Shown here: in pieces, positions 46,273-55,082 of the stretch
Layout of the letters: each line of letters begins with the position of its first letter
Position numbering within the stretch: position 1 is the stretch's first letter
DNA from: WRAU01 sp964277385
GTDB lineage: Bacteria > Pseudomonadota > Alphaproteobacteria > WRAU01 > Hepatincolaceae
Direction of reading: 5' to 3'
Length of the DNA: 64,000 bases
Assembly: GCA_964277385.1 (NCBI GenBank)
Contig: OZ195520.1
Span: 620,001-684,000 of the forward strand
The notes under the pieces: generated by a model
Told to the model about the DNA's origin: nothing
Database searches by the model: none
Seen by the model: the letters and a program-made list of their open reading frames with translations, nothing else
Made by a program: the position numbers and the translations under genes

Positions 46273-47700
46273 TTAAAAAAACTCCCTGCGATTTCTTTTA
46301 AAATTAGCTTTCTCAAAGTCTGCCTCATATTTTTTATAACCCTTATTAGATTTTGTTACAGCTCTATATTTGTAAGGAGTGTATCGGCTTTTAATTCCTA
46401 AAAGTGCCAAAAATATTGCCCATGCTATATCTCCGTGTCCGTTTTTATCCCTTTCTGTTACAAACTTTAATTTATTTCCTATTCCTAATTCTTTCTTGAT
46501 TAACCTTAAATCAGACCTTATCTCCATATTTGCAAATGGTAATAGTAACTTTTTATCCTCAAACTTCTGCTTCGCATTTATTGCCATCTCTTCCATTGAG
46601 CTTTGATTAAAAATAACGCCCTCAACCCTTGTGCTTCCAAAAAGTCTTTTATAATCTTCTGTTATTTTCTCTCCCATTCCTGTTTGATCTACATATATTC
46701 TGTAAGGTTTATATTTGTGTACTAACTCCCTCATTATTTGTTCTTTATATTCAAAAGGAGCAGGAACTAATCTACTATCTACCATTATTTTAGTAATAGC
46801 TTTAACTTCTACTAAGTGAGCAACATCATTAATTATCTCAAAAACTGCTGCAACCCACTTATCTTTTCTTGCTGCTATATCATTACCTATTACAGTTTTT
46901 CCACCCTTGTAATTACTGCCATCAATAGAAATTTCCTTATTCTCAACACCTGTTATTAAATCCCAGCTTAACCATTGCGATGCCTCGCTACTTGCTGGAA
47001 TGCACATATATTCTTGTAAAAAACTCTCTTCATCTACATATTCGTCCCTTATACTTTGTAAAAATATATCTTTATCTTTCAATCTCGGCTTTTTAGTTAT
47101 TCCTTGAGCTTTATATATTGCTTCTACTAAACCATCATTAATTGCGTGTTCAATATTAGTTTCTTGAAAGTACCAACCCTTTGTCTTCTTGGCTTTTTCG
47201 CATAACTCTTCAAAGAAATCACCCTCTTGACCAACTGAAGATAAAGAGTAAATATTTCCTCCCCATCTTGTAGTTGGAGTTGCTGCCTTCCATAATTCTC
47301 TTTGGTTATCATGAAAGGCAAACTCATCTAAAATTACATCACCTCTTTTACCCCTAAAATTACGGGGGCTTGAAGATAAAGCATAAACACCCTTACCACT
47401 ACTAAAATCAACTACTGTGGCTTTAATATCCCTATCTTTATCTATTAATTTATCCTCTAAAGAATAGGTACTAATAGCCTTATTCATTTTAGTTGCCCAA
47501 TCGCCAACATCTTGAATAAATAACTTTCCTGCTTCTGCTGTAGTAGATGAAAACCAACTATTATATGGTCTATTAGCACGTCCACTTACTAAACAACTAT
47601 TACAAGCAAGAGTCCAAGTAGCTCCTATCTGCCTACTCTTACGCCATATCTTGATTTTTGCATCACTACTTAAAAATTGTTTTTGATATTTTAAAAGCAT
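46273..47700 (-). CDS. Mu gp28-like terminase large subunit
   Basis: 475 residues. N-terminal ATPase: KIWRKSRQIGATWT (Walker A-like), VILDEFAFHD (Walker B with catalytic Glu). The C-terminal RNase H-like nuclease has GNDIAARKDKWVAAVFEI, YVDQTGMGE and NGHGDIAWAIFLAL. It cuts and pumps phage DNA into heads. Confidence 0.92.
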   Translation of the reverse strand: MLLKYQKQFLSSDAKIKIWRKSRQIGATWTLACNSCLVSGRANRPYNSWFSSTTAEAGKLFIQDVGDWATKMNKAISTYSLEDKLIDKDRDIKATVVDFSSGKGVYALSSSPRNFRGKRGDVILDEFAFHDNQRELWKAATPTTRWGGNIYSLSSVGQEGDFFEELCEKAKKTKGWYFQETNIEHAINDGLVEAIYKAQGITKKPRLKDKDIFLQSIRDEYVDEESFLQEYMCIPASSEASQWLSWDLITGVENKEISIDGSNYKGGKTVIGNDIAARKDKWVAAVFEIINDVAHLVEVKAITKIMVDSRLVPAPFEYKEQIMRELVHKYKPYRIYVDQTGMGEKITEDYKRLFGSTRVEGVIFNQSSMEEMAINAKQKFEDKKLLLPFANMEIRSDLRLIKKELGIGNKLKFVTERDKNGHGDIAWAIFLALLGIKSRYTPYKYRAVTKSNKGYKKYEADFEKANFKRNRREFF

Positions 47701-47702
47701 AA

Positions 47703-48236
47703 TTATGAACTCAACGCCTTTTTAAGATTAGATATTGTTTGTTCTGTAAGACCTTCTGCTTTACCTGTTTCTTCAATTTTCTGTAACCCTTGTTCTCTAA
47801 GTTCTTTCTCTATTTGTTCTTTTATTTTTTCCATATCTTTAGCTGAACTTGCTATGTCTTTTATTGCTCTTGCATAATGTGAAATATCTTTAGCAGTAAA
47901 ATCCTCTTTACCTAACATTGAAGTAAGCATTTTGTTTTGGGTCATTTGAGTAATGAATTTATATATCTTACTCTCTTGATTAAAGGAAAAATTATCTGGT
48001 AAGTTATTCAATAAATAATCTATATCTGCCTTATCTTTCATCTCTTTATCAAAAACTTTGGCATATCTATTAAGACCAGAATAGGAGATTTCTACATAAT
48101 TATCTGGATAACTATTTATAAGGTCTCTTAATTCTTTTAATGACTTTTTACCATCAAGCAAAAATAAGTTAAGTTCTTTCCTTAACTCTTCTGGTATTAG
48201 ATATACTTTATTTTTATAGCATCTCCTCTTCCCCAT
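47703..48236 (-). CDS. Mu gp27-like small terminase (DUF3486)
   Basis: 177 residues: MGKRRCYKNKVYLIPEELRK, LLDGKKSLKELRDLINSYPD, ISYSGLNRYAKVFDKEMKDK, the DUF3486 pattern with a DNA-binding N-terminal helix bundle and coiled coil. It stands two bases before terminase large and binds the packaging site. Confidence 0.85.
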   Translation of the reverse strand: MGKRRCYKNKVYLIPEELRKELNLFLLDGKKSLKELRDLINSYPDNYVEISYSGLNRYAKVFDKEMKDKADIDYLLNNLPDNFSFNQESKIYKFITQMTQNKMLTSMLGKEDFTAKDISHYARAIKDIASSAKDMEKIKEQIEKELREQGLQKIEETGKAEGLTEQTISNLKKALSS

Positions 48237-48538
48237 TAATCTTTCCTTTTCCTTTTAAAAAGGTATTCTTTTATTTCTATCATTGAACTTGCCATATTAC
48301 CTATTAAAGTCTCTATTCTAACAAGCCTCTCTCCTAAGTTCTTATTGTCTTTGTAATACTCTTTTTGAAACTCTTTAAAGTCAGATTTACTTACCTTATT
48401 ATCTATTTCTCTTTTAACCACTTCTAGGTCTTTATTTTGTACAAACTTCTGCCTCAAACTCCATAAACACCAAGCTAAAACTCCAGTCAATAATGGAAAT
48501 ATCACATTAAAGATTTTTAATACAATTTGATAATCCAT
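48236..48538 (-). CDS. Mu gp25-like DUF2730 membrane protein
   Basis: 100 residues. One N-terminal membrane helix (VLKIFNVIFPLLTGVLAWCL) is followed by a coiled coil (EVVKREIDNKVSKSDFKEFQ...). This fits DUF2730 of Mu-like phages between lysis and terminase genes. It may act as a spanin-like or accessory lysis protein, though this is not shown. Confidence 0.7.
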   Translation of the reverse strand: MDYQIVLKIFNVIFPLLTGVLAWCLWSLRQKFVQNKDLEVVKREIDNKVSKSDFKEFQKEYYKDNKNLGERLVRIETLIGNMASSMIEIKEYLFKRKRKD

Positions 48539-48541
48539 TTC

Positions 48542-48829
48542 TTATTCATCCTTTATTTTTTTAATCAAACTTTCTCTACATGCAAACAATATCCCATGTA
48601 AATACCAAAATACATATATTCCTAATGTTCCCATTAATAACTCAAAACCACTATATCCCTTCAATGTTAATAATATAAATTCTGCTATCTCTGGACTAAT
48701 TAATCCATAAGATACTCCTATAACTGCTACTAATTTAACTATAAAATTTGTATCTTTCGTAAATTTATTTGTTAAAAAACTTCCCATATTCCTTGAAAAT
48801 GTTTTTAAAAAACTAAATATAATTGGCAT
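48542..48829 (-). CDS. Holin candidate
   Basis: 95 residues with two or three membrane helices (VKLVAVIGVSYGLISPEIAE, FELLMGTLGIYVFWYLHGIL) and a basic end. It lies directly after the endolysin in the lysis cassette. Size and topology suit a holin; no family identity is certain. Confidence 0.6.
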   Translation of the reverse strand: MPIIFSFLKTFSRNMGSFLTNKFTKDTNFIVKLVAVIGVSYGLISPEIAEFILLTLKGYSGFELLMGTLGIYVFWYLHGILFACRESLIKKIKDE

Positions 48830-48868
48830 GCTTACTCCTTCCTCTTGGTAATCTTGAATTTTTTGAGT

Positions 48869-49396
48869 TTAAACTGACGCTCTATTGAACCAACCCTTTA
48901 AAAATACTGATTGTTCAGGTCTAGAAATTACTATTTTTGCGTAGTACTCTTTTTGTAACAGTGAATAGACTTTCAAAATATTCTTATCAACATCTTCACC
49001 ATCTAAGAAATTAATAGCATCAATAGTTTTTTTACCTATAATTCCATCTTCATCTAATGGTTTTCCATTGAATATTGTAATATTAAGTGTACTTTGTAAA
49101 AATCTATTTCCTACCTTAGAACCCATATTAACAGATGTATCAAATACCTTTTCTGCTACTTTCTGTGACTTTATTTCATTATACTTATTAGGTAACCAAA
49201 AATGAGCAAAATATATATCTTCTGCTTCCTCTTTAGTTAAGTTCTTGATTGTCTCTTTGGTTACTGTTTTATCTATTGTTTGTAAAAATCTTAATGATAT
49301 TCCCCAATTAGTAGTTCCTCCTAAATCTTTAGAGTTATCTACATATCCACCTTCATTCTTAAATACTTTTGATATTGCTTCTTTAAAACTTGCCAT
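48869..49396 (-). CDS. Endolysin, glycoside hydrolase family 108
   Basis: 175 residues. KVFKNEGGYVDNSKDLGGTT carries the catalytic Glu of the GH108 muramidase family, followed by NWGIS, EDIYFAHFWLPNKYNEI, and the peptidoglycan-binding part VGNRFLQ..., DGIIGKKTIDAIN. It degrades the cell wall at lysis and has no signal peptide, so it depends on a holin. Confidence 0.9.
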   Translation of the reverse strand: MASFKEAISKVFKNEGGYVDNSKDLGGTTNWGISLRFLQTIDKTVTKETIKNLTKEEAEDIYFAHFWLPNKYNEIKSQKVAEKVFDTSVNMGSKVGNRFLQSTLNITIFNGKPLDEDGIIGKKTIDAINFLDGEDVDKNILKVYSLLQKEYYAKIVISRPEQSVFLKGWFNRASV

Positions 49397-49503
49397 TTCC
49401 CACCTTATTTTATTTTTCTTTAATCTTATTACTTTTTCTCTAAAAAAATAAGGTATGCATCTTCTACAGGATTTTATAAAAAAAATTCAATTTCTTTAAA
49501 AAA

Positions 49504-49528
49504 AAAGAGCCTTATTAATAGGCTCTTT
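49504..49528. terminator. Bidirectional terminator between mor and the lysis genes
   Basis: AAAGAGCC/GGCTCTTT stem with nine-base loop, an A-run to the left and T-run to the right. It separates the middle operon (ending with mor) from the late operon. Confidence 0.7.
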
Positions 49529-49532
49529 TAAT

Positions 49533-49940
49533 TTAATCAAATAAATCTCCTTGAATATTCTCTTTTATTCTATTTCTTGCTCTTTGCGACGAACTATAAT
49601 GTAATCCTAATTGTCTTGATATTTCATTATTTGAAAATCCTCTTAGTGCCAATAATTCTGCTTGCCTTTTATTCCTTTTATATGTATTGTTATTACCACT
49701 TGGAAAAACTATCGTATCTCCTGCATAATTCTCTACTAACCATTCAAAAAATCTCACTCCATATCTATTAAAAAAATGATTGCCTTTTACTTTTTTAGGA
49801 ATATAAAATTTTTGACCGCCTATCTCAAAACTTACCTCCCATATTAAAGCTTGGTCTTGCAAATCTTTAAGCATTTTCTCATAAAAATGTAACTTCTCTT
49901 CTTGATTTATTTCTTCTTGACAATAATTTTCATTATTCAT
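49533..49940 (-). CDS. mor: Mor-like transcriptional activator
   Basis: 135 residues. The C-terminal HTH YKRNKRQAELLALRGFSNNE plus ISRQLGLHYSSSQRARNRI fits the Mor/C activator family, as does the central YGVRFFEWLVENYAGDTIVF segment. In Mu, Mor switches on the middle promoter, from which C is made. It ends at a terminator and the late genes follow. Confidence 0.72.
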   Translation of the reverse strand: MNNENYCQEEINQEEKLHFYEKMLKDLQDQALIWEVSFEIGGQKFYIPKKVKGNHFFNRYGVRFFEWLVENYAGDTIVFPSGNNNTYKRNKRQAELLALRGFSNNEISRQLGLHYSSSQRARNRIKENIQGDLFD

Positions 49941-50031
49941 TTGAAAATCCCTGCATCCTAAGTTATAATACTTATTGATGTGAAAGTATTTACTTAGAAT
50001 ACAAGAGATATGAAGCTAGCTAATTGGGGAA

Positions 50032-50247
50032 TTAGTTAGCTTTTTTGTTGCTGTTCAAAACGATTTTGTATTCTTGATATTTACTGATTGCTTTGCTTTT
50101 ACTAATATATTCTTGATGCCCTATTTTATTTGCTTTACAATAAGCTGATATTATATATTTATTATAATAATCTCCTCCTTCTATTTGTATGTGATCTACT
50201 TCTCTTCCTTCAAATAACAATTTATCTTCTTTAATTGTAACACTCAT
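50032..50247 (-). CDS. Hypothetical protein, 71 aa
   Basis: Starts MSVTIKEDKLLFEGREVDHI and ends in a basic tail. A small beta-rich protein of unknown family, located between gemA and mor. Spacing of one base to gemA supports co-translation. Confidence 0.55.
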   Translation of the reverse strand: MSVTIKEDKLLFEGREVDHIQIEGGDYYNKYIISAYCKANKIGHQEYISKSKAISKYQEYKIVLNSNKKAN

Positions 50248-50248
50248 T

Positions 50249-50701
50249 TTATACTCCTACCTTTTTAATTGATCTATTTAACCAATTCTTTATTCCTTCT
50301 ACCACTTTCCTTTTTAATTCTGTGTCATTCCCTATATTCAATTCCTTAATGCTTGTATTAAATTTCTTTAACAAAAAGCTATCTAATACTTCATTACTAT
50401 TATCTCTAATAACTCCCGTATCTCCCAGCTCACACCATAATCTAAAAATCTTTCTCATTAAGCTACATTCTGTTTTTACATACTTAAATCTATTATTAGT
50501 GTATATAACCTTAGATACTTTACTTTTACTTGCATATCCTAAAATTACAAATTCTTCCACTACTGATAAAAGCTGGTTAATACCCATAGATTTAGTTGAC
50601 TTTCTACCTGTTACTCTTACTAAAATATCTCTATAGATATCATCATCTAACTGAGCTTGATTTTTTATTATATGTATCTTTGCTATTAGTTTTTGTTTCA
50701 T
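50249..50701 (-). CDS. gemA: Mu gp16/GemA-like regulator (DUF1018)
   Basis: 150 residues: KLIAKIHIIKNQAQLDDDIY, RDILVRVTGRKSTKSMGINQ, LWCELGDTGVIRDNSNE, which fit DUF1018 (GemA/Gp16). In Mu, gemA affects host gene expression and DNA topology late in the lytic cycle. It lies at its usual place just before mor. Confidence 0.82.
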   Translation of the reverse strand: MKQKLIAKIHIIKNQAQLDDDIYRDILVRVTGRKSTKSMGINQLLSVVEEFVILGYASKSKVSKVIYTNNRFKYVKTECSLMRKIFRLWCELGDTGVIRDNSNEVLDSFLLKKFNTSIKELNIGNDTELKRKVVEGIKNWLNRSIKKVGV

Positions 50702-50704
50702 TAT

Positions 50705-51067
50705 TTATTCCTTATTTTCAAATAAATCAAGTGTATATTCGCATTTATATATTGGCTCACTCTCTATTACTAAATCGTAAAATTCTTTTGGTATTTCCTT
50801 TACTTCAACATCATCTAAAATATTCTCAAGAGCTTCTATTAAAGTATATTCTATAGTAGATGTATATGTTGCCCTTAGTTCGTTTTCTCTAAAATAATCA
50901 ACCTCTACATTTCCGTCGTCATAATCAGAATAATCCGCATAAAACTCTAATTTAAAACATATATCTTCTATGTCTTTTATTCCTAAATCTTCTATGACTT
51001 CTTGACTGAATTTCTTTTTCGTATCAATATAATATTTTTTATTACCCTTCGTTATTTCTATGTACAT
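50705..51067 (-). CDS. Hypothetical acidic protein, 120 aa
   Basis: Starts MYIEITKGNKKYYIDTKKKF and is rich in Asp, Glu and Tyr (FYADYSDYDDGNVEVDYFRE). Possibly a DNA mimic by charge, but only the composition suggests this. Its start lies inside the end of the upstream membrane-protein gene (26-bp overlap). Confidence 0.55.
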   Translation of the reverse strand: MYIEITKGNKKYYIDTKKKFSQEVIEDLGIKDIEDICFKLEFYADYSDYDDGNVEVDYFRENELRATYTSTIEYTLIEALENILDDVEVKEIPKEFYDLVIESEPIYKCEYTLDLFENKE

Positions 51068-51740
51068 TAACTTGTTCTCCTTTCCTTATTAAATAGTTCT
51101 TGCCATTTTTTTTTACTAGTCTATTTTCTTCTTTCCACTCTTTAAATAATTCTTCTGCTTTTTTTACTGTTGTATTATTATTCTTTGCATAACATCTATA
51201 ACTTCCTAACAAAACTAATTCCTCATTATTATTTTCTTGTGTTTTATCATTCCCACTATATCTGTCTTTTTTTTTTATTTTCTTCAGTTTACTTTTTTGC
51301 TTTTCTTCTTTATTAATACCCATTATTAATAAAATTAAACTTACTTCTAAAAATAAATACACTCCCACTAATAACCACCAATCTATACTTATATTCTCTA
51401 AGCTCTGTATTCCACTCTTAAAATCTTTCACTGTTGATGCTCTTAAGTCTTTAGAGTTTAAATATTTATAAGTAATTTCATTATTCTTTACTATTCCTGC
51501 ATTGTTATAATCTATTTGCTCTTGGGTTTTATAGCCATTGTAAGATATCAACATCGTATTCAAAATAAACACAAGAATTATTACTACATATACTCTCTTG
51601 TAAATCGCCATCATTCTTACGCTCTCAACAGATAACACTATCAAACTCATTACTAAACTAACCTTGTAACTTATAATTATGCTTATTATTGCGATTATTC
51701 CGTAAGTTATATAAATACTCGTGTTTATAAATCTATCCAT
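51042..51740 (-). CDS. Membrane protein with cytoplasmic tail, 232 aa
   Basis: Three to four membrane helices (YGIIAIISIIISYKVSLVMS, VYVVIILVFILNTMLISY, WWLLVGVYLFLEVSLILLIM), then a Lys-rich linker and a winged-helix-like end (GSYRCYAKNNNTTVKKAEEL, ENRLVKKNGKNYLI). It is unusual among early Mu-like genes and may be involved in superinfection exclusion; function unknown. Confidence 0.55.
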   Translation of the reverse strand: MDRFINTSIYITYGIIAIISIIISYKVSLVMSLIVLSVESVRMMAIYKRVYVVIILVFILNTMLISYNGYKTQEQIDYNNAGIVKNNEITYKYLNSKDLRASTVKDFKSGIQSLENISIDWWLLVGVYLFLEVSLILLIMGINKEEKQKSKLKKIKKKDRYSGNDKTQENNNEELVLLGSYRCYAKNNNTTVKKAEELFKEWKEENRLVKKNGKNYLIRKGEQVNVHRNNEG

Positions 51741-51753
51741 TGTTACATCTCTA

Positions 51754-51975
51754 TTATTTATCTTTTACTACTTCACATCTTAAATAAATGAATGCTCCCA
51801 TTTTTCTACAACTTGGACATTTTTTCTTTTTATATACATCACCTAATTTTGGTAAAAATGCACCATTCCCTGTTACTAAATAAATAGGTAATTCAATTAT
51901 TATTTCTTGGCTTGGAGTTTCTAATCCACATTTTTTACATTGAAACTTTAGCTCTGATAATACTTTTACTTCCAT
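51754..51975 (-). CDS. Small zinc-ribbon protein, 73 aa
   Basis: Two CxxC knuckles (CKKCGLETPS and CPSCRKMGAF) spaced about 40 residues, as in treble-clef or rubredoxin-like ribbons. Starts MEVKVLSELKFQCKKCGLET. It overlaps the preceding gene by 41 bp. Probably a nucleic-acid-binding accessory. Confidence 0.6.
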   Translation of the reverse strand: MEVKVLSELKFQCKKCGLETPSQEIIIELPIYLVTGNGAFLPKLGDVYKKKKCPSCRKMGAFIYLRCEVVKDK

Positions 51976-52165
51976 TTTTTACTTTCTCCTTAATTTCTCT
52001 CAACTCTTGCAACAAATACCCTTCATAACTCATATTTGGCCTCTCTGGATCCTCTTCATTCTTCTTATCCAAAAAAATAAGACCTTTTATTATTAATCCT
52101 AAATCATATTCGTTAAGCTCTATTACATAATCTGTGTAAACATCTTTTTTTATCCGTCTTACCAT
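51935..52165 (-). CDS. Hypothetical protein, 76 aa
   Basis: Starts MVRRIKKDVYTDYVIELNEY and ends SKSIIRAKVSM. Helical and charged, no family recognised. It is part of a run of overlapping early genes with the same polarity. Confidence 0.5.
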   Translation of the reverse strand: MVRRIKKDVYTDYVIELNEYDLGLIIKGLIFLDKKNEEDPERPNMSYEGYLLQELREIKEKVKNGSKSIIRAKVSM

Positions 52166-52170
52166 ATTAA

Positions 52171-52383
52171 CTACTCCTTAAATAAAAAGTCTAAGTTCAT
52201 TCTGTAAATTACAAGTGCACTAGCTACACAAAAAAGTAAATCTAATATAAAATTTAAACCCCTATATTTACTTTTTTGTATGTATAAACTTGAATACATC
52301 TTTAATAAAAACAGCAATCTTTTATCTGCAAACCATATATCTATTACAATTAAAAACATTAATATTTTTGCTAATATAATCAT
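52171..52383 (-). CDS. Small membrane protein, 70 aa
   Basis: Two membrane helices: ILAKILMFLIVIDIWFADKR and LDLLFCVASALVIYRMNLDF. It ends in TAG. Lies between the DUF3164 gene and other small early genes; function unknown. Confidence 0.55.
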   Translation of the reverse strand: MIILAKILMFLIVIDIWFADKRLLFLLKMYSSLYIQKSKYRGLNFILDLLFCVASALVIYRMNLDFLFKE

Positions 52384-52395
52384 TCTTTAATCTCC

Positions 52396-52974
52396 TTACA
52401 GTGTTGCCATATTTAAACTAACTTGCTCCCAAGCTTCATATTCATCTGCTCGCTTATATAAACGAATGTAAGACTTACTATGGGTTACAGATACACTTTC
52501 TGATATTACTTCCATTGCTCTTTGCCAATCTGTATCTGCAATGTTTAATCTTCTTAAACCTAGTACTCTTTCTGTATTGATTTTCCCTTGTTTGTCTACT
52601 TCAAATGCATGATAAACTAGCACTTTGATTTTATCATCAGCTCCACCGCTCCATTTATTTATACATTTATCTATTAAAGACTTTGCTATTTGTAACTTCT
52701 CATCAAACTTAATAAAGTTATGGATCTCCTTTCTAATCATTAAAGTACTATCATAATTAGTAAGAGTAATATTACCTTTACCCTCGTAAGTAACATTGTA
52801 TTCACTAGCTAAAAGTTCCATATAATCAGATATTGCCTTATAGCTTTTATCTTTAAAACTTTGTAAGTCTTGTTGAACTCTCCCTGCATCTTGAAATATC
52901 TCCTCTACAACTTCGCTTTTAATCTCATCTATCACTTTTCTAAATTGCTTCGGTATTTTCGTTCCTTTTGCCAT
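52396..52974 (-). CDS. Mu-like early protein DUF3164
   Basis: 192 residues from ATG 52974 with an AGGAGA site; a longer frame to 53025 lacks one. Contains VEEIFQDAGRVQQDLQSFKD, YEGKGNITLTNYDSTLMIRK and VLVYHAFEVDKQGKINTERV, the DUF3164 family found between B and Gam/GemA in Mu-like phages. Role unknown. Confidence 0.82.
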   Translation of the reverse strand: MAKGTKIPKQFRKVIDEIKSEVVEEIFQDAGRVQQDLQSFKDKSYKAISDYMELLASEYNVTYEGKGNITLTNYDSTLMIRKEIHNFIKFDEKLQIAKSLIDKCINKWSGGADDKIKVLVYHAFEVDKQGKINTERVLGLRRLNIADTDWQRAMEVISESVSVTHSKSYIRLYKRADEYEAWEQVSLNMATL

Positions 52975-52991
52975 TTTCTTTCTCCTGTTTG

Positions 52992-53297
52992 TTAAACTCT
53001 CCACTTTTGCATACATGTTGAGCATGCTCTTTGTAGCTTTCCATTCATTGAATTTGTTGCTACAAATTTCTTAGTATGATTTCTTTTACATTGTTCTTTA
53101 CTTATATCCCCTAAAACTGGGCATTGAATTAAAGAATTTATAAAATAGAAATCTAATTGTTCTAATACTTTCTTACCTCCTTTCTTACCTGATAAAACTT
53201 CACTTAAATAACTATGCGAACACTTTAGAAGCTTGGCTACCTTTCTTTGCCCTCCATTTTGCTCCACAAAGTTACTTAAATTTTCTATATTCTGCAT
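52992..53297 (-). CDS. HTH regulator with Cys-rich tail (Mu-like early gene)
   Basis: 101 residues. The N-terminal HTH GQRKVAKLLKCSHSYLSEVL is followed by a Cys cluster (CPVLGDISKEQC...FVATNSMNGKLQRACSTCM), a layout common in Mu-like phages of Pasteurellaceae and Neisseria (CPVLGEI..C...). It probably binds zinc and acts as an early transcription regulator. Confidence 0.7.
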   Translation of the reverse strand: MQNIENLSNFVEQNGGQRKVAKLLKCSHSYLSEVLSGKKGGKKVLEQLDFYFINSLIQCPVLGDISKEQCKRNHTKKFVATNSMNGKLQRACSTCMQKWRV

Positions 53298-53353
53298 TCT
53301 TAACCTTCTGTTAAATCTCTTCTGCTATTTTTACGCTACACTAGAGATAGTTT

Positions 53354-53644
53354 TTACTTTTTTTCATTATCTAAAAAAATATATGTATTAAAATTAGGGT
53401 CGTATGCTCTTAAATCATCAATCTTGTATGGACTTGCTGGACCACTTTTATTTATCAACTTATACCAATTATTTTTAAGCTTACTTATAAACCCTGCAGA
53501 GTATAAAAACTCTAAATACGGCAATATTTCCTCTTCTTCTAGTAAATACTCATCTCCTCTTGCTGCAACTTGTAAATCTATAAGTGAAAATGTTTTCATT
53601 ATCCTTATTGCTCTCCATAGGAGCTCTTCGTTATTATTTTTCAT
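53354..53644 (-). CDS. Winged-helix-like early protein, 96 aa
   Basis: LLWRAIRIMKTFSLIDLQVA and IPYLEFL...GFISKLKNNWYKL give a winged-helix look. It is a paralogue of the N-terminal half of the next gene (IWTVIRMQNVFNFSDIQVLA), so the pair arose by duplication. Their coding regions overlap at ATG/TAA. Confidence 0.6.
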   Translation of the reverse strand: MKNNNEELLWRAIRIMKTFSLIDLQVAARGDEYLLEEEEILPYLEFLYSAGFISKLKNNWYKLINKSGPASPYKIDDLRAYDPNFNTYIFLDNEKK

Positions 53645-54221
53645 CTCTTTCTCCTATGTATTTATAGATATTTGAACCGTGACCTCTACTAAGCCTAACT
53701 TCACCTATTTTCTCTACTAAACCTTTATTTACTAAGGATCTTATTAGTTTTTTAGCAACAAAATAACTACCAACTATCTCTGTAATATCTGCCGTACTGA
53801 ATTCAACTCCGATCCTTATGTACTCAATTGCTTTTGGTCTTTGAGTTTTATAGTGTTTAATACTGGCTTCCTTTCTAGTATCATGACTAAATAATATTCT
53901 TTGCTTTAAATTAGGGTCATACATACCAATTCTTGTAGTTTTATTATTTTTATATGCCCTTATTAAAGTTGGGGATTTGCTGCCTGTATTTACTAAAAGT
54001 TTGTAATACCCTTTTCCATAGTTTTTTACATAATTTACTTTTTCTAAATAACCTAAATAACGCATCAAAGTATCTTCCCTTACAACCTCAACTCCATCAC
54101 TAGCCAACACTTGAATATCAGAGAAATTAAAAACATTTTGCATTCTAATCACAGTCCAAATCCTTTCTTGTATTGTGTTTTTATAATAAGAAAACTCTCT
54201 TTTCTTTCTATAAATTCCCAT
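53634..54221 (-). CDS. Two-domain winged-helix-like early protein, 195 aa
   Basis: Residues 15-85 match the paralogue at 53354. Residues 130-190 look like a second winged helix (FSTADITEIVGSYFVAKKLI, RSLVNKGLVEKIGEVRLSRG). No named family. It lies right behind B and might act in early regulation or replication. Confidence 0.58.
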   Translation of the reverse strand: MGIYRKKREFSYYKNTIQERIWTVIRMQNVFNFSDIQVLASDGVEVVREDTLMRYLGYLEKVNYVKNYGKGYYKLLVNTGSKSPTLIRAYKNNKTTRIGMYDPNLKQRILFSHDTRKEASIKHYKTQRPKAIEYIRIGVEFSTADITEIVGSYFVAKKLIRSLVNKGLVEKIGEVRLSRGHGSNIYKYIGERDEK

Positions 54222-54257
54222 TATTTCTGTCCCAAATTCTCGTTATTTTTGTCCCGT
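54222..54257. promoter_or_regulatory. Internal transposase-site-like motif pair behind B
   Basis: TTCCCATTATTTCTGTCCC immediately followed by a diverged second motif TCTCGTTATTTTTGTCCC. These are the same motifs as at the element ends, placed in the only gap of this operon, about 4.4 kb from the early end. It could be an internal activating or silencing site, by analogy with Mu's enhancer. Confidence 0.45.
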
Positions 54258-54992
54258 TTATAATCTTCTTGGAGTTGGATATATTCCTGTGTAGATTTCT
54301 CTTGTTCCCCATGTTTTTAAATCAATTTCAGTCCAGCCGTTAACCTTAGCTTCGTTCTGAATATTATTTAAATTTACACAAACACGTCTCACCCTGCCTT
54401 GAGACTTTGCAACCAACTTTTGTAATAAATCATCTTGAATTTTTACCTTACAATAAAGTTGTGCTAACTTCTTGGCATCTTCTAGGCTTACTGGTTCAGC
54501 TCTAACCCATGAAAGTATACGATTTGAAAATCTCTCAACACGATCCAACAAGGCTGGTAGGTTCTCTTCTCCTATTAAAATTAAAGGTATTGAAGATTTA
54601 TCAGCAATCTCCCTGATTATCTCAAGTGTTCGCTCATTCTTAGCCATCTTATCAAACTCATCTAAAATAAGTGGTCGGTTCTCTCTAATTAAGTTCTCAA
54701 TTACAGTTTCAACCTTTTTGGCAATACTGTGTTTTGCTGGTGGATTGATTCCCATTTCTTTTAAAATACTTTCTAGTAAATAACCTATTGACCATGAGCT
54801 TCCGATTTCACAATAAAAGCATCTGTACTTGTTTGCAACCAGTGCGGCAGCAAAAGACTTGCCATAACCTGAAAATCCGCTCAATGTTACCATCTTTGGT
54901 AAGTGTATTGGAGAACGTATTACATCATCCACTGCTTTACTTAAAAGTTCTATATTTTTTAACAACGCTATTGACTTTATTGGAGAATTCAT
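54258..54992 (-). CDS. MuB-like transposition target ATPase
   Basis: 244 residues. AAA ATPase with Walker A GFSGYGKSFAA near residue 40, Walker B PLILDEFDKM, sensor LILIGEENLP and an Arg-rich C-terminal part (GRVRRVCVNLNNIQNEAKV). Like Mu B it should bind target DNA and activate A. Starts behind AAGGAAA and follows A by about 90 bp. Confidence 0.9.
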   Translation of the reverse strand: MNSPIKSIALLKNIELLSKAVDDVIRSPIHLPKMVTLSGFSGYGKSFAAALVANKYRCFYCEIGSSWSIGYLLESILKEMGINPPAKHSIAKKVETVIENLIRENRPLILDEFDKMAKNERTLEIIREIADKSSIPLILIGEENLPALLDRVERFSNRILSWVRAEPVSLEDAKKLAQLYCKVKIQDDLLQKLVAKSQGRVRRVCVNLNNIQNEAKVNGWTEIDLKTWGTREIYTGIYPTPRRL

Positions 54993-55082
54993 TTATATTT
55001 TTCCTTATATGTTATAATTTTTCTTTTTATTTTCTTAAGTTCACTATTATTTAAAATCACTGCAATGATGTTTAAGTTTTAG

